A stretch of 64,000 bases of DNA from UBA6614 sp002433235 (GTDB lineage Bacteria > Verrucomicrobiota > Verrucomicrobiia > Limisphaerales > UBA1100), in assembly GCA_002433235.1 (NCBI GenBank), contig DJHS01000047.1:1-64000 (forward strand), given 5' to 3'. The stretch's first letter is position 1. Every line of letters begins with the position of its first letter. A program made the translations under genes and the position numbers. Under the pieces are notes generated by a model. It was not told where the DNA came from and searched no databases. It was given only the letters and a program-made list of their open reading frames with translations. Shown piece by piece: positions 33,387 to 42,922 of this stretch.

Positions 33387-34646
33387 ATGACATCTATTCG
33401 TATCTCTCTCGTGCTAGTTTTGACTGGTGTTTCACTTTTTGCTGACAATTGGCCGGCTTGGCGCGGGCCGGCGGGAACAGGTGTGAGCATGGGCAAGGGG
33501 TTGCCGATTAAATGGTCGACCACCAAAAATGTTAAATGGAAGGTGCCGCTGCCGGAGCGCGGAAATTCTTCGCCGATTGTGTGGGGGGACAAGGTGTTTG
33601 TGACTCAGGCGATTGAGCAGGTGGGGCGGCGGATGTTGTTGTGTCTAAACAGGAAGAATGGGAGAGAGTTGTGGCGCAGTAGTGTGCTCTTTCGGGAGAA
33701 CGAGTTGACTCACCGGACGAATCCGTATTGCTCGGCGTCGCCAGCGACGGATGGTGAGCGGGTGGTGGTTTCGCATGGCTCGGCAGGAATTGTTTGTTAC
33801 GACATGGATGGAAAGGAGTTGTGGCGGCGTGACTTGGGGGTGCAACGGCACATTTGGGGTAACGCGGCCTCGCCGGTGATTTACAAGGACTTGGTGATCT
33901 TGAACCATGGCCCCGGCGATCCGACATTCTTGGTGGCTTTGAACAAGGCTAACGGAACGGAAGTTTGGCGGCATGATGAGCTGGGCGGTGATTCGGGGGT
34001 CAAGAAGGATGGTCAACGCGGCAAGTGGATTGGTTCATGGACGACGCCAATTGTGGTTTCTGTTAACGGCCGGGATCAATTGTTGATGAGTTATCCGGGG
34101 CGGTTGGTGGCTTTTGAACCGGCAAACGGGAAGGAAGTGTGGTCGTGTGGCGGTTTGAATTCTCTGGTTTACACGTCGCCTATTTTCGATGAGGGAATTG
34201 CAGTGGCGATGGGCGGCTATGGCGGCACAGCGTTAGCAGCGCGGTTGGGGGGCAAGGGGGATGTGACGAAAACGCACCGGCTTTGGGCACGCCCAAAGGA
34301 GCAGCAACGGATTGGCTCAGGCGTCATGCATGAGGGGCACGTTTATATTCAGAATGCGACCGGAGTGGCGCAATGCATTAATGTGAAATCCGGCAAAGTG
34401 GTCTGGGAGGAGAGACTGAAGGGGAAAGGGGCGCGGGGTGGATCCTGGTCTTCAATGGTCTTTGCAGGGGGGAGGTTGTATGCCATGAACCAGTCGGCAG
34501 ATGTATTTGTACTGAAGGCGGCGCCAAAATTTGAATTGGTTGCGACCAACTCACTGGGGGAAACCACGCAATCGTCCATCGCGGTTTCGGGTGGTGAGTT
34601 GTTTATCCGGACCTACAACCACCTTTGGTGCATTAGTGGTGAATGA
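33387..34646 (+). CDS. Secreted PQQ-type beta-propeller protein
   Basis: 419 residues with signal peptide MTSIRISLVLVLTGVSLFA then DNWPAWRGPAGTG. Blades carry the W/G repeats RELWRSSVL, KELWRRDLG, TEVWRHDEL and KEVWSCGGL. It is the paralogue of the 23802-25076 protein, with the shared HRTNPYC-SASPATDGERV segment and the same C-terminal NHLWCI. ATG 33387 fits the signal peptide. It starts a run of plus-strand genes for secreted proteins. Confidence 0.85.
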   Translation: MTSIRISLVLVLTGVSLFADNWPAWRGPAGTGVSMGKGLPIKWSTTKNVKWKVPLPERGNSSPIVWGDKVFVTQAIEQVGRRMLLCLNRKNGRELWRSSVLFRENELTHRTNPYCSASPATDGERVVVSHGSAGIVCYDMDGKELWRRDLGVQRHIWGNAASPVIYKDLVILNHGPGDPTFLVALNKANGTEVWRHDELGGDSGVKKDGQRGKWIGSWTTPIVVSVNGRDQLLMSYPGRLVAFEPANGKEVWSCGGLNSLVYTSPIFDEGIAVAMGGYGGTALAARLGGKGDVTKTHRLWARPKEQQRIGSGVMHEGHVYIQNATGVAQCINVKSGKVVWEERLKGKGARGGSWSSMVFAGGRLYAMNQSADVFVLKAAPKFELVATNSLGETTQSSIAVSGGELFIRTYNHLWCISGE

Positions 34647-34691
34647 TTGTAACCTCTGGCCGTTTGTTGGCTTATATAGCTCAGAAATCCT

Positions 34692-36215
34692 ATGAATAAA
34701 TTATCCAAGTTGTTTCTGTTTTTGATCATGCCGGCCTTTGTTGCCGCCGGGGGGGGAGTGCCGAACTTTTCAGAGCATGTGGCTCCGATCATTTTCAACA
34801 ATTGCACCTCGTGCCATCGTAAGGGTGAGGGTGCACCGTTTGAATTCATCAGCTATGAAGATGTTCGCAAACGAGGCAGGTTGATTGTGCGGGTGACGGA
34901 AAGTGGCTTCATGCCGCCGTGGCATGCGACCTCGGCTGATTATCAGTTTGAGGGCGCCCGTGGATTGAAGGATGGCGAAATTGAGACGTTGACCCGCTGG
35001 GTGGAAGGGGGCATGCCGGAAGGGGATCCGAAAAAGCTTCCGAAACGGCCGACTTTTACTCCAGGCTGGAGGCTGGGGAAGCCGGACTTGGTCGTTAAAA
35101 TGAAGGAGCCTTATCCGGTGCCTGCGGCGGGGCGCGACATTTACCGGAGCTTTGTCATCCCGCTGGACATTCGCGAGACGAAATGGGTGAAGGCGGTCGA
35201 GTTCAAGCCGGGGGCGCCGGCGGTGGTGCATCATAGCTTATTCCGGTACGACACCTCGGGCTTGGCTCGCCGACTGGATGCTCGGAGTCCAACGCCTGGC
35301 TTTAGGGGCATGGGTGACGGAAATGCGCTGGGGCCGCGCAGTCTGGGTGGCTGGGCTGTGGGTGGCAGTGCGCGGTTTTTGCCGGAGGGCTTGGCGTATC
35401 GATTGCCGGCGGGTTCGGACTTGATTCTGGACATGCATTTTCATCTCTCGGGAAAACCGGAAAAAGAGGTTTCAACAGTCGGGATTTATTTTTCGGACAA
35501 GCCTCCGACGGATGTCTTTACAGCCATTCAGATGCCGCCACAGTTTGGGGCGCTTTCGCGGGTGGATATCCCGGCTGGGGTAAAGGACTACACGGTGGAG
35601 GATTCGTTTGTGCTTCCTGTTGACTTGGAGGCATTTTCCGTAAGCGCTCATGCGCATTATTTGGGCAAGCAAATGCGAATGACGGCGACGTTACCCAATG
35701 GAGCGAAGAAGGAGTTGATCCATATTCCGGACTGGGACTTTACTTGGCAGGAGGAATACAACTATTCGGAATTCGTTTCGCTGCCGAAGGGGACGCGGCT
35801 GGATACCACGATTGTCTGGGACAACTCAGAGGGCAATCCCTCCAACCCCCACAACCCACCCCGGAGGGTAAGATGGGGATTGCAGTCTACGGATGAGATG
35901 GGGAGCCTGACGTTGGCGGTGAAGCCTAAGAACTTGTCAGACATGCGTTCTCTTCACACCGCGTTGGGGCGGCACGCTCGAAATCATTACAATGCCCGGC
36001 GTAATCGGCCCGCCCAAGCCGGCGGCGGATTATGGGCGGCCGTTGTCGCGGGTATCATGCGGGGTGACAAGAATGGAGATGGGAAAATTAATAAGGTGGA
36101 GGCCCCTCGCTGGCTGCTAAAATCATTCGACAAGGTTGATGCGGATTCAAGCGGTGATTTGGATCGGCGGGAACTTGAAAGGGCGCGTGATCGCCTTGGG
36201 AAGGGGCGGGATTAG
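34692..36215 (+). CDS. Cytochrome c / copper type II monooxygenase / EF-hand fusion
   Basis: 507 residues with a signal peptide. A c-type haem site CTSCH is at 38-42. The middle has the copper-monooxygenase C-terminal fold with histidine pairs PAVVHHSLF, DMHFHLSG and SAHAHYLGKQM, which should bind copper as in ascorbate-dependent type II monooxygenases. Two EF-hand loops, DKNGDGKINKVE (about 459-470) and DADSSGDLDRRE (about 483-494), finish the protein. It is likely a periplasmic redox enzyme that oxidises a C-H bond, with haem delivering electrons. The next gene begins 2 bases after its stop. Confidence 0.85.
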   Translation: MNKLSKLFLFLIMPAFVAAGGGVPNFSEHVAPIIFNNCTSCHRKGEGAPFEFISYEDVRKRGRLIVRVTESGFMPPWHATSADYQFEGARGLKDGEIETLTRWVEGGMPEGDPKKLPKRPTFTPGWRLGKPDLVVKMKEPYPVPAAGRDIYRSFVIPLDIRETKWVKAVEFKPGAPAVVHHSLFRYDTSGLARRLDARSPTPGFRGMGDGNALGPRSLGGWAVGGSARFLPEGLAYRLPAGSDLILDMHFHLSGKPEKEVSTVGIYFSDKPPTDVFTAIQMPPQFGALSRVDIPAGVKDYTVEDSFVLPVDLEAFSVSAHAHYLGKQMRMTATLPNGAKKELIHIPDWDFTWQEEYNYSEFVSLPKGTRLDTTIVWDNSEGNPSNPHNPPRRVRWGLQSTDEMGSLTLAVKPKNLSDMRSLHTALGRHARNHYNARRNRPAQAGGGLWAAVVAGIMRGDKNGDGKINKVEAPRWLLKSFDKVDADSSGDLDRRELERARDRLGKGRD

Positions 36216-36217
36216 TT

Positions 36218-37732
36218 ATGTGGGTTCCAAAATTTGAAAGGGATGCGAAGGTGGGTGTGGATTCACCCATCCCGACACAGGTGGTTTCCAATGAGGAATT
36301 TATTCCGAGACCGCAAACGGAGGAGCAGAAGCGATGGGAGCGGCGGATTGGCGAACTGTCAGAGGCAAAAGCCAAGGCGCTGGGGATGGGGCGGCGTGAG
36401 TTTATGCGCAGCTCAATGGGAATGGCGACGGCGTTTCTGGCGGCAAATGAGGTATACGGAAATTACTGGGAAGTGGACGAGAAGGAGACGTTGGAACCGG
36501 CGGCTCATGAGGAAAAATGGCCAAAGGGTGACTATTTCATTTTTGATGTGCAGACACATTTTACGAATGGTGTGCCCTTGGGGATGCGTGCATTCACAAA
36601 TCTCATTGTCAAAGGGCTGGGGGTGAAGCTGGATAACCGGCCGGAGTCGTACGGCTTCAATAATTTTGTGAAGGAGATTTTCTTTGATAGCGACACTTCC
36701 ATGGCGGTGATCTCAGGGATCCCGGGTAAGGAGTTTCATCGTGATCGGGAAGGCAAGTTGCTGGATGGTCCGAAACGTGGCGGCGGCATATTGCCGAGTT
36801 GGCTGATGTCACAGTCGAAGAAGCAACTGAATGAACTGACGGGATCCAAGCGTGTGTTGTGCCAGGGGAACTGCGCGCCAAATCACTATTGGGACCGTAA
36901 AAACAAGAAGCCTAATTTCGCGGAATTGTTCGAACAAATGGAGCGCGAAGTGAAGCAATATGGCATCGATAGTTGGAAATGGTACTGCCACATGGATCCG
37001 GGGCGCAGCGGGAACGGATTCCGGATGGATGACGAAAAGATGGCATATCCGTTTTATGAGAAGTCGAAGAAGCTTGGGCTAAAGGTGTTCAGTTGTCACA
37101 AGGGGTTTGCGAGCCAGTCTCGGCGGCTGGGGCATTTCACGCATCCGGGCGACGTGGAGAAGGCGGCAGTGGATCACCCGGACTTGAGCTTTGTGGTGTA
37201 CCACTCGGCGTTGAAGCACGGGCCGGGCGAGGCGGGATTCAAGGATCCGAAGTTTTTTGATCCAAAGACGGGCGACTTTGTCTGGCACAACGAGCTGATG
37301 AAGATCAAGCAGCGCAATCCAAAAATGGACAATGTGTATTGTGAGATTGGGTCGTCGTTTGGTCTATTGGCGGTCTTGCATCCGCTGATGGCACAACATC
37401 TCATCGGCAAGAACGTGAAGTACTACGGCGCGGATCATGTCATCTGGGGCACGGACTGTCTGTGGTGGGGTTCGCCGCAATGGGTGATCGAGGCGTTCAA
37501 GCGCTTCCAGATTTCCGATGAGTTGTGTGAGCGTTTCGGATACAAAAAGCTGACAAAGGAAGACAAGGCGAAGATTTTTGGCCTGAATGCCGCCAAGGTT
37601 TACAAAGTGGACTTGAAAGCCAAGCTGAAGCAATTCCCCAAGGACACCTTGACACGGTTGAAGACCGCGTATCTCGACGAGGGTGGTCACCGTGAAAATG
37701 CTGCCCATGGTTGGGTGCGCGCCGAGGCTTGA
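36218..37732 (+). CDS. Amidohydrolase-family protein with TAT-like segment
   Basis: 504 residues. After an unusually long leader of about 60 residues there is GRREFMRSSMGMATAFLA, resembling a twin-arginine signal set inside the chain. The amidohydrolase-2-type barrel begins FIFDVQTHFTNG and includes LKVFSCHKG, FVVYHSALKHGPG, NVYCEIGSS and HVIWGTDCLWWGSP, with the late catalytic Asp. The usual first HxH is reduced to Thr-His. Spacing of 2 bases to the monooxygenase gene suggests the two act together on one substrate. Confidence 0.8.
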   Translation: MWVPKFERDAKVGVDSPIPTQVVSNEEFIPRPQTEEQKRWERRIGELSEAKAKALGMGRREFMRSSMGMATAFLAANEVYGNYWEVDEKETLEPAAHEEKWPKGDYFIFDVQTHFTNGVPLGMRAFTNLIVKGLGVKLDNRPESYGFNNFVKEIFFDSDTSMAVISGIPGKEFHRDREGKLLDGPKRGGGILPSWLMSQSKKQLNELTGSKRVLCQGNCAPNHYWDRKNKKPNFAELFEQMEREVKQYGIDSWKWYCHMDPGRSGNGFRMDDEKMAYPFYEKSKKLGLKVFSCHKGFASQSRRLGHFTHPGDVEKAAVDHPDLSFVVYHSALKHGPGEAGFKDPKFFDPKTGDFVWHNELMKIKQRNPKMDNVYCEIGSSFGLLAVLHPLMAQHLIGKNVKYYGADHVIWGTDCLWWGSPQWVIEAFKRFQISDELCERFGYKKLTKEDKAKIFGLNAAKVYKVDLKAKLKQFPKDTLTRLKTAYLDEGGHRENAAHGWVRAEA

Positions 37733-37767
37733 TGGACTCCACAGACCCGCCGGCCTTTGATGCTCAA

Positions 37768-39108
37768 ATGAAACTAAATCTGACAATCATCACGCTGCTC
37801 CTTGCAGTGACCTTGGGGGCTACTGAAAACTGGCCCCAGTTCCGTGGGCCGGGAGCCATGGGGGTTTCTGAGAATGCGAATTTGCCGGGGGAGTGGAGCT
37901 CGTCTAAAAATGTTCTGTGGACAAGGGGATTGCCAGGGCGCGGCTGGTCATCACCCGTGGTTTGGGGCAAACGGGTGTTCGTGACCACTGTTACCACTGA
38001 TGGTCAGCAGTGGGAGGCGAAGAAGGGTTTGTACTTTGGTGGCAACCGTTATCAGCCACCGACGGGAACGCATCATTGGAAGGTCATTTGCCTGGATCTT
38101 GAGACGGGCAAGGTGATTTGGGAGCAAACACCACTTACCGGCAAGCCGCGGGGGAGTATTCATATCAAGAACAGTTACGCTTCCGAGACGCCCATTACCG
38201 ACGGCGAACGCGTCTATGCGTATTTCGGTAATCACGGTTTGTTCTGCTACGACATGGCCGGCAAGCAGCTTTGGAAAAAGGAATGGCCGGCGGTGAAAAC
38301 GCGCTACGGCTGGGGGCTGGCGGCGTCGCCAGTGCTGCACGACGGGCGGCTGTACATTGTAAATGACAACGAAGAGCAGTCGTTCCTCGTGGCGCTGGAC
38401 GCAAAGACCGGCAAACAAATCTGGCGCACGGCGCGAGATGATGAAAAGAGCAACTGGTCCACGCCATTCATTTGGCAGAACAAATTGCGCACGGAAATAA
38501 TCACGCCTGGAACCCGAAAGAATCGCGCCTATAACCTTGAGGGTAAACTATTGTATCAATTTGGTGGTAGTTCATCGATCACCATTGCCACACCATACGC
38601 GAAGTTTGGGTTGCTGTACATCACCTCCGGCTATGTGGGCGATCGCAAGAAACCCATCTTTGCCATTCGCCCCGGTGCGAAAGGTGACATCTCACTGGAA
38701 TCCGATGAGGACAGCAATGTCCACATCGCTTGGTGCCAGCGACGGGCGGGGCCTTACAATCCATCCACCATCATCTATGGTGACCTGCTTTACGTGCTGT
38801 TCGACCGCGGTTTGGTGGCCTGCTTTGAGGCAAAGACGGGTAAACATGTTTACGGGCCGGAGCGGGTTGTGCCCCGCGGCGGCGCGTTCACCAGTTCGCC
38901 GTGGGCGTACAACCACAAAATCTTTTTCCTCGATGAAAACGCCATCACCCATGTGCTAAAGGCAGGCCGTGAATTCAAAATGTTGGGCCAAAACCGTTTG
39001 AGTGAAAATGAGGGCATTTGCATGGCCACGCCGGCGATGGCGGGTGACCACCTTCTAATCCGGACGGATGCTCGGATTTACTGTATCCGAAAGGGGGGGG
39101 CTCGATGA
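37768..39108 (+). CDS. Secreted PQQ-type beta-propeller protein
   Basis: 446 residues with signal peptide MKLNLTIITLLLAVTLGA and then NWPQFRGPGAMGV. Blades include KVIWEQTPLTG, KQLWKKEWPA, KQIWRTARDDE and THVLKAGREF. It is more distant from the two paralogues at 23802 and 33387 and carries an extra loop, GLYFGGNRYQPP, near blade 1. ATG 37768 fits the signal peptide; the frame is open upstream into the preceding gene. The stop overlaps the next ATG (ATGA). Confidence 0.85.
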   Translation: MKLNLTIITLLLAVTLGATENWPQFRGPGAMGVSENANLPGEWSSSKNVLWTRGLPGRGWSSPVVWGKRVFVTTVTTDGQQWEAKKGLYFGGNRYQPPTGTHHWKVICLDLETGKVIWEQTPLTGKPRGSIHIKNSYASETPITDGERVYAYFGNHGLFCYDMAGKQLWKKEWPAVKTRYGWGLAASPVLHDGRLYIVNDNEEQSFLVALDAKTGKQIWRTARDDEKSNWSTPFIWQNKLRTEIITPGTRKNRAYNLEGKLLYQFGGSSSITIATPYAKFGLLYITSGYVGDRKKPIFAIRPGAKGDISLESDEDSNVHIAWCQRRAGPYNPSTIIYGDLLYVLFDRGLVACFEAKTGKHVYGPERVVPRGGAFTSSPWAYNHKIFFLDENAITHVLKAGREFKMLGQNRLSENEGICMATPAMAGDHLLIRTDARIYCIRKGGAR

Positions 39109-39350
39109 CCGAGGGTGAGGGTATGGACGAGACAGACATGAACCTGCGGGCATACCTTGAAAGCCTCAGCGACGAGCACTTGGCCAAATACGATCTTCGC
39201 TGGACGGATGACGAGGTGAAGGTGTGGGACGACAACTTTCGATCCGATGGTGCATTAATGCTTGTCTGTTGCGAGCGTGACGTTGATATAGCGGAGTTTC
39301 GCCTGCGACTGGAAGAATACCTCGCTGAGCGCGTTACAACCGGCACTTGA
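39105..39350 (+). CDS. Small acidic protein of unknown function
   Basis: 81 residues, strongly acidic, mostly helical, with no signal peptide (LRAYLESLSDEHLAKYDLRW, then ALMLVCCERDVDIAEFR). The ATGA overlap with the propeller gene suggests translational coupling. No family was recognised. The base pattern is consistent with coding. Confidence 0.6.
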   Translation: MTEGEGMDETDMNLRAYLESLSDEHLAKYDLRWTDDEVKVWDDNFRSDGALMLVCCERDVDIAEFRLRLEEYLAERVTTGT

Positions 39351-39386
39351 CGGCATGGGATTTGTGCCCGATGAAGGGGGCAATTC

Positions 39387-41405
39387 ATGCAGGCCCTATC
39401 CATTCTTCTTACATCGGTTTTTCTTTTAACCCTCTACAACGCGCACGCTGCATTGTTCAAAACGCGGGGTGATAAAATGTTCGCCGCGTATTTCAAGGCC
39501 GAGGCGGATCGGTTGGCAGCGGATTGTTTGAAAGACGTCAAGACGCTGGCGGATTGGAATGACCGTAAGGATCGCTATCGGCGGGAAATGCACGAGATGC
39601 TTGGGTTGGACCCCGCGCCGCCGCGAACACCATTGAAGGCGACAGTGACGGGGAAAGTGCAGCACGAGGAATTTGAGGTGTGGAACCTGCATTACCAGTC
39701 CATTCCCAAATTGTATGTCACGGCCAACCTGTACGTGCCAAAAGGACTGAAGAAACCCGCGCCGGCCATTCTTTATGTGTGCGGGCACGGCCGTGTAAAA
39801 AAGGACGGTGTCAGCTATGGCAACAAGGTGCACTACCAGCATCATGGTGTGTGGTTTGCGCGTAACGGCTACGTTTGCCTAGTTATTGACACGCTGCAAC
39901 TGGGTGAAATCGAGGGCATTCACCACGGCACTTACAACCACGGCATGTGGTGGTGGAACAGTCGTGGTTATTCGTCGGCGTCAGTGGAGGCGTGGAACTG
40001 CATCCGGGCGCTGGACTATTTGGAGACCCTCGAGTTTGTCGACAAAAACCGCTTTGGTGTCACTGGCCGCAGTGGCGGGGGAGCGTACAGTTGGTGGATT
40101 TCTGTGCTCGATGAACGCATCAAGGTGTCGGCGCCAGTGGCCGGCATCGCGGATTTGCAGAATCACGTTTACGCCGGATTTCCAAACAGCGGGCGACTGG
40201 CGCACGGAGTTGTGGAAGGCCATTGCGACTGCATGTTTCACGTGAACACATACCGCTGGGATTTCGGACAAGTCGCCGCGTTGGTGGCCCCGCGTCCGTT
40301 GATGATACTCAACACGGATGACGATCGCATTTTTCCGCTTGATGGAGTCAGCCGTGTTTTCAACGATGTGCGCCGCATTTACGATTTACACGGCGCCCGG
40401 GACAAGCTGGGCTTGGTCATCACCCCCGGCGGCCATAAGGACACCCAGCCATTGCGGGTGCCTGCCTTTAATTGGTTCAACCGCCATCTCAAAGGCGAAG
40501 AACCGCCGATCACCATTGCCGCCGAAAAATTGTTTCAACCTGAGGAATTGAGGGTGTTCAAAAAGCTGCCTGCTGATGAGATAAACACCAAGATCCAAGA
40601 CTGTTTCACACGCATTGCAACTGACAAAAGGGAGGCCAAACCTTCCATCGACTCCGTTAAATTGCTTAGGCAAAAGACTTTTCGCGGCTGGGCGGCGACC
40701 GATGTGCCCTTAAATGAAAAGCGCGTGTATCGTAAGGAGCATAAAGGCGTCATATTTGAGGCATTTGATTTTGATAGCCAAAAGGAAATTCAACTGCGCG
40801 CATACGTCTGCTATCGCACCGGCCTCAAGCAGCCCAAGGCAATTCATCTTGAAGTGTTGCCCGAGGCGGCTTGGCGCAAGTACCTCGTGCTGGGGCGACC
40901 GATTTACGCCAGGGAATGGGCCGAGGAGTTGGCGCTAGCGGGCATTGCTGCGGATGCCCCAATCACCGCTCAGCAGAAAGCGATGCTCGAGAAAAAACTC
41001 GACCATGTGCGCAACCAACCCGAGGTGTACATCACCTTCATGCCGCGCGGCATTGGCTTGAGCGTGTTGAGTGAGGATGAGCGCCACATTACACAAGCCC
41101 GTCGGCGTTTCATGCTGCTGGGGCAGACACTGGCAGGAATGCAGGTGTACGACGTGCGCCGTGCCGTGCAACTAACGCGAGAGCTGGGACACGCCGCTCC
41201 GTTGACTGTTTGGGGTTATGGCGAAACGGCCAGTCACGTGGCGTTGGCTTCGTTATACGAAAAGGGCATTCGCCAGATCAATCTTGCCAATTACCCGAAG
41301 AACGATAAGGAGCAGCCGGATTACCTAAACATTTCCCGGATCACCACGCCCGCTGGTGTGCTTCGTTTGGCGCGCGAAAAGGTGAAGGTGAATTTAGGCA
41401 GGTAA
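39387..41405 (+). CDS. Secreted two-domain alpha/beta hydrolase (acetyl-xylan-esterase-like)
   Basis: 672 residues with a signal peptide (LSILLTSVFLLTLYNAHA). The first domain (to about 385) has APAILYVCGHGR, the nucleophile elbow FGVTGRSGGGAYSW, the acid strand LMILNTDDDRIFPLDG and the histidine in GGHKDTQPLRV. The second part (about 430-672) looks like a degenerate hydrolase fold with PLTVWGYGETASHVALASLY. The architecture matches the large acetyl-esterase-like proteins of PVC carbohydrate degraders. A deacetylase role on polysaccharide is inferred. Confidence 0.8.
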   Translation: MQALSILLTSVFLLTLYNAHAALFKTRGDKMFAAYFKAEADRLAADCLKDVKTLADWNDRKDRYRREMHEMLGLDPAPPRTPLKATVTGKVQHEEFEVWNLHYQSIPKLYVTANLYVPKGLKKPAPAILYVCGHGRVKKDGVSYGNKVHYQHHGVWFARNGYVCLVIDTLQLGEIEGIHHGTYNHGMWWWNSRGYSSASVEAWNCIRALDYLETLEFVDKNRFGVTGRSGGGAYSWWISVLDERIKVSAPVAGIADLQNHVYAGFPNSGRLAHGVVEGHCDCMFHVNTYRWDFGQVAALVAPRPLMILNTDDDRIFPLDGVSRVFNDVRRIYDLHGARDKLGLVITPGGHKDTQPLRVPAFNWFNRHLKGEEPPITIAAEKLFQPEELRVFKKLPADEINTKIQDCFTRIATDKREAKPSIDSVKLLRQKTFRGWAATDVPLNEKRVYRKEHKGVIFEAFDFDSQKEIQLRAYVCYRTGLKQPKAIHLEVLPEAAWRKYLVLGRPIYAREWAEELALAGIAADAPITAQQKAMLEKKLDHVRNQPEVYITFMPRGIGLSVLSEDERHITQARRRFMLLGQTLAGMQVYDVRRAVQLTRELGHAAPLTVWGYGETASHVALASLYEKGIRQINLANYPKNDKEQPDYLNISRITTPAGVLRLAREKVKVNLGR

Positions 41406-41417
41406 CCGGATTTATCA

Positions 41418-42842
41418 TCAACGAATCGTTCCGCGGGCGGCTTTGCCGGGGAAAATGTCTTTCTGAAAATTGCCTTCTTTCACAATTGGCACCCCGTGGA
41501 CGAGCGTGTAGCGGATGCCGGTGGAGAATTGGGCAGCGTCTTTAAAGGTGGCTTGATCGATGATTTTGGCAGCGTTGAAAATGATGATGTCCGCGTCGGC
41601 GCCGACTTGCAGGCGGCCTTTCTTTTTAAATGCGGGCGCGCATTTCTCAAGGCGTTTTGCGGGCCAAAGGGCGCATTTCTTTAGGGCAAGCATCAGGGGG
41701 AGGTCCTTGTTTTCACGGACGTATTTGCCGAGAACGCGGGAGTAGCAGCCGGCGTTGCGGGGATGGCCCATGAAGCCGTCGCTGGCAATCATGGTGTGCG
41801 GGCTGGCAACAACCTGACGCACGAGGTTCTCGGGGTTGGCGTGAACGATCACCTTGCCACCTTGTTTGCGATATTTATCAAAGGTCGCCTTGGTGAGGCG
41901 TTCACCGGTGGCGACCCATTGGAGGTTGTTGTAGGTGATGCCGGCGCGATCCTGCCAGCCATCGTCAAAGATGGCGGATTTGATATCCGTCATGCCAGCT
42001 GTGTACGGGTACACTTCACAGGAAATATCGAGGCCGTTTTTGCGGGCAGCAGCAACCATTTCGATAAGGCGCGGGGTGACAAGGTTGCCGGTACTTTGGA
42101 TATGCACTATGTGCCCGGGAGCCCCGCTGATAGCCGAGAGCGCGATGACTTCGTGCATGGCGGTGTGGATGTTCAGGCCGGTGTCCGCGCCTTTGCTTCT
42201 CATGTGTACATGACATGAGGCATCGAACTGGGCGGCAATGCGAAAGATTTCTAGGGATTCCCATTGCGTGGCCTCGGGTGTGTATTGCAGGCCAAAACCG
42301 ACGGCGACGGCACCCCGGCTTAGCCCGTGTTCAATTTTTCTTTTGATGGCAGCGAGTTGTTCGGGCGTTGCGCGTTGTTTGGCGCCTCGGGAATTTGCGG
42401 GTGGCAGGAATGCGGGCTTGTCGCCCATCACACTGATGCGCGTGGGGATGTGTCCGATGCTTACGCCAAAATTGATGGGGGTTTTGCCCGCGCGCAGCTT
42501 GTACCACAAGTCCACATCGGCAGTGCCTACTTCGAGCTCAAGCGCGGTGGTCACGCCATCCATGGCTTTGAACGGGTAATCCTCCGGGCCCTGACCGTGT
42601 TGGTGCAGGTCCACAAAGCCCGGGGCTACCACGAGGCCTTTGGCGTTGATGGTCGACTTGCCGTTGAGCGGGGTTTTTGAAATAGCCTTGATGGTTCCGT
42701 CGGTAATGCCGATGTGTCGAATAGCGTCGAGCTCGGTGGCGGGATCCATGACGCGTCCGCCGGTAATGACGGTGTCGAAGGTTTCGGCGCCTGTGGTCGT
42801 GAGAGTTGCGAGGGCTAGGGTGAGGGCGAAAAGAGTTTTCAT
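41418..42842 (-). CDS. Secreted N-acyl-D-amino-acid deacylase-type amidohydrolase
   Basis: 474 residues with a signal peptide (MKTLFALTLALATLTTTGA). Markers are TVITGGRVMDPATELDAIRH, the metal-binding VAPGFVDLHQHGQG, HVHMRSKGADTG, HIVHIQSTGN, MIASDGFMGHPRNAGCY and the C-terminal VGADADIIIFNA strand. These match D-aminoacylases that remove acyl groups from D-amino acids. It lies downstream of the GntP-aldolase pair but is separated from them by an 80-base interval holding a palindromic repeat, so co-transcription is uncertain. Confidence 0.85.
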   Translation of the reverse strand: MKTLFALTLALATLTTTGAETFDTVITGGRVMDPATELDAIRHIGITDGTIKAISKTPLNGKSTINAKGLVVAPGFVDLHQHGQGPEDYPFKAMDGVTTALELEVGTADVDLWYKLRAGKTPINFGVSIGHIPTRISVMGDKPAFLPPANSRGAKQRATPEQLAAIKRKIEHGLSRGAVAVGFGLQYTPEATQWESLEIFRIAAQFDASCHVHMRSKGADTGLNIHTAMHEVIALSAISGAPGHIVHIQSTGNLVTPRLIEMVAAARKNGLDISCEVYPYTAGMTDIKSAIFDDGWQDRAGITYNNLQWVATGERLTKATFDKYRKQGGKVIVHANPENLVRQVVASPHTMIASDGFMGHPRNAGCYSRVLGKYVRENKDLPLMLALKKCALWPAKRLEKCAPAFKKKGRLQVGADADIIIFNAAKIIDQATFKDAAQFSTGIRYTLVHGVPIVKEGNFQKDIFPGKAARGTIR

Positions 42843-42849
42843 TTTAATT

Positions 42850-42922
42850 TCTCACGCGGAGCCGCAGAGACGCGGAGAGTGAATAGATGGTTTCTCCGCG
42901 CCTCCGCATCTCTGCGTGCGGC
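42850..42922. repeat. Imperfect palindromic intergenic repeat (GCGGAG/CTCCGC type)
   Basis: The arms ACGCGGAGCCGCAGAGACGC and its partner at 42893-42922 match over about 25 bases with five mismatches around a 14-base centre. It is a GC-rich relative of the element at 6584-6665 and sits between two minus-strand genes. Confidence 0.75.
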
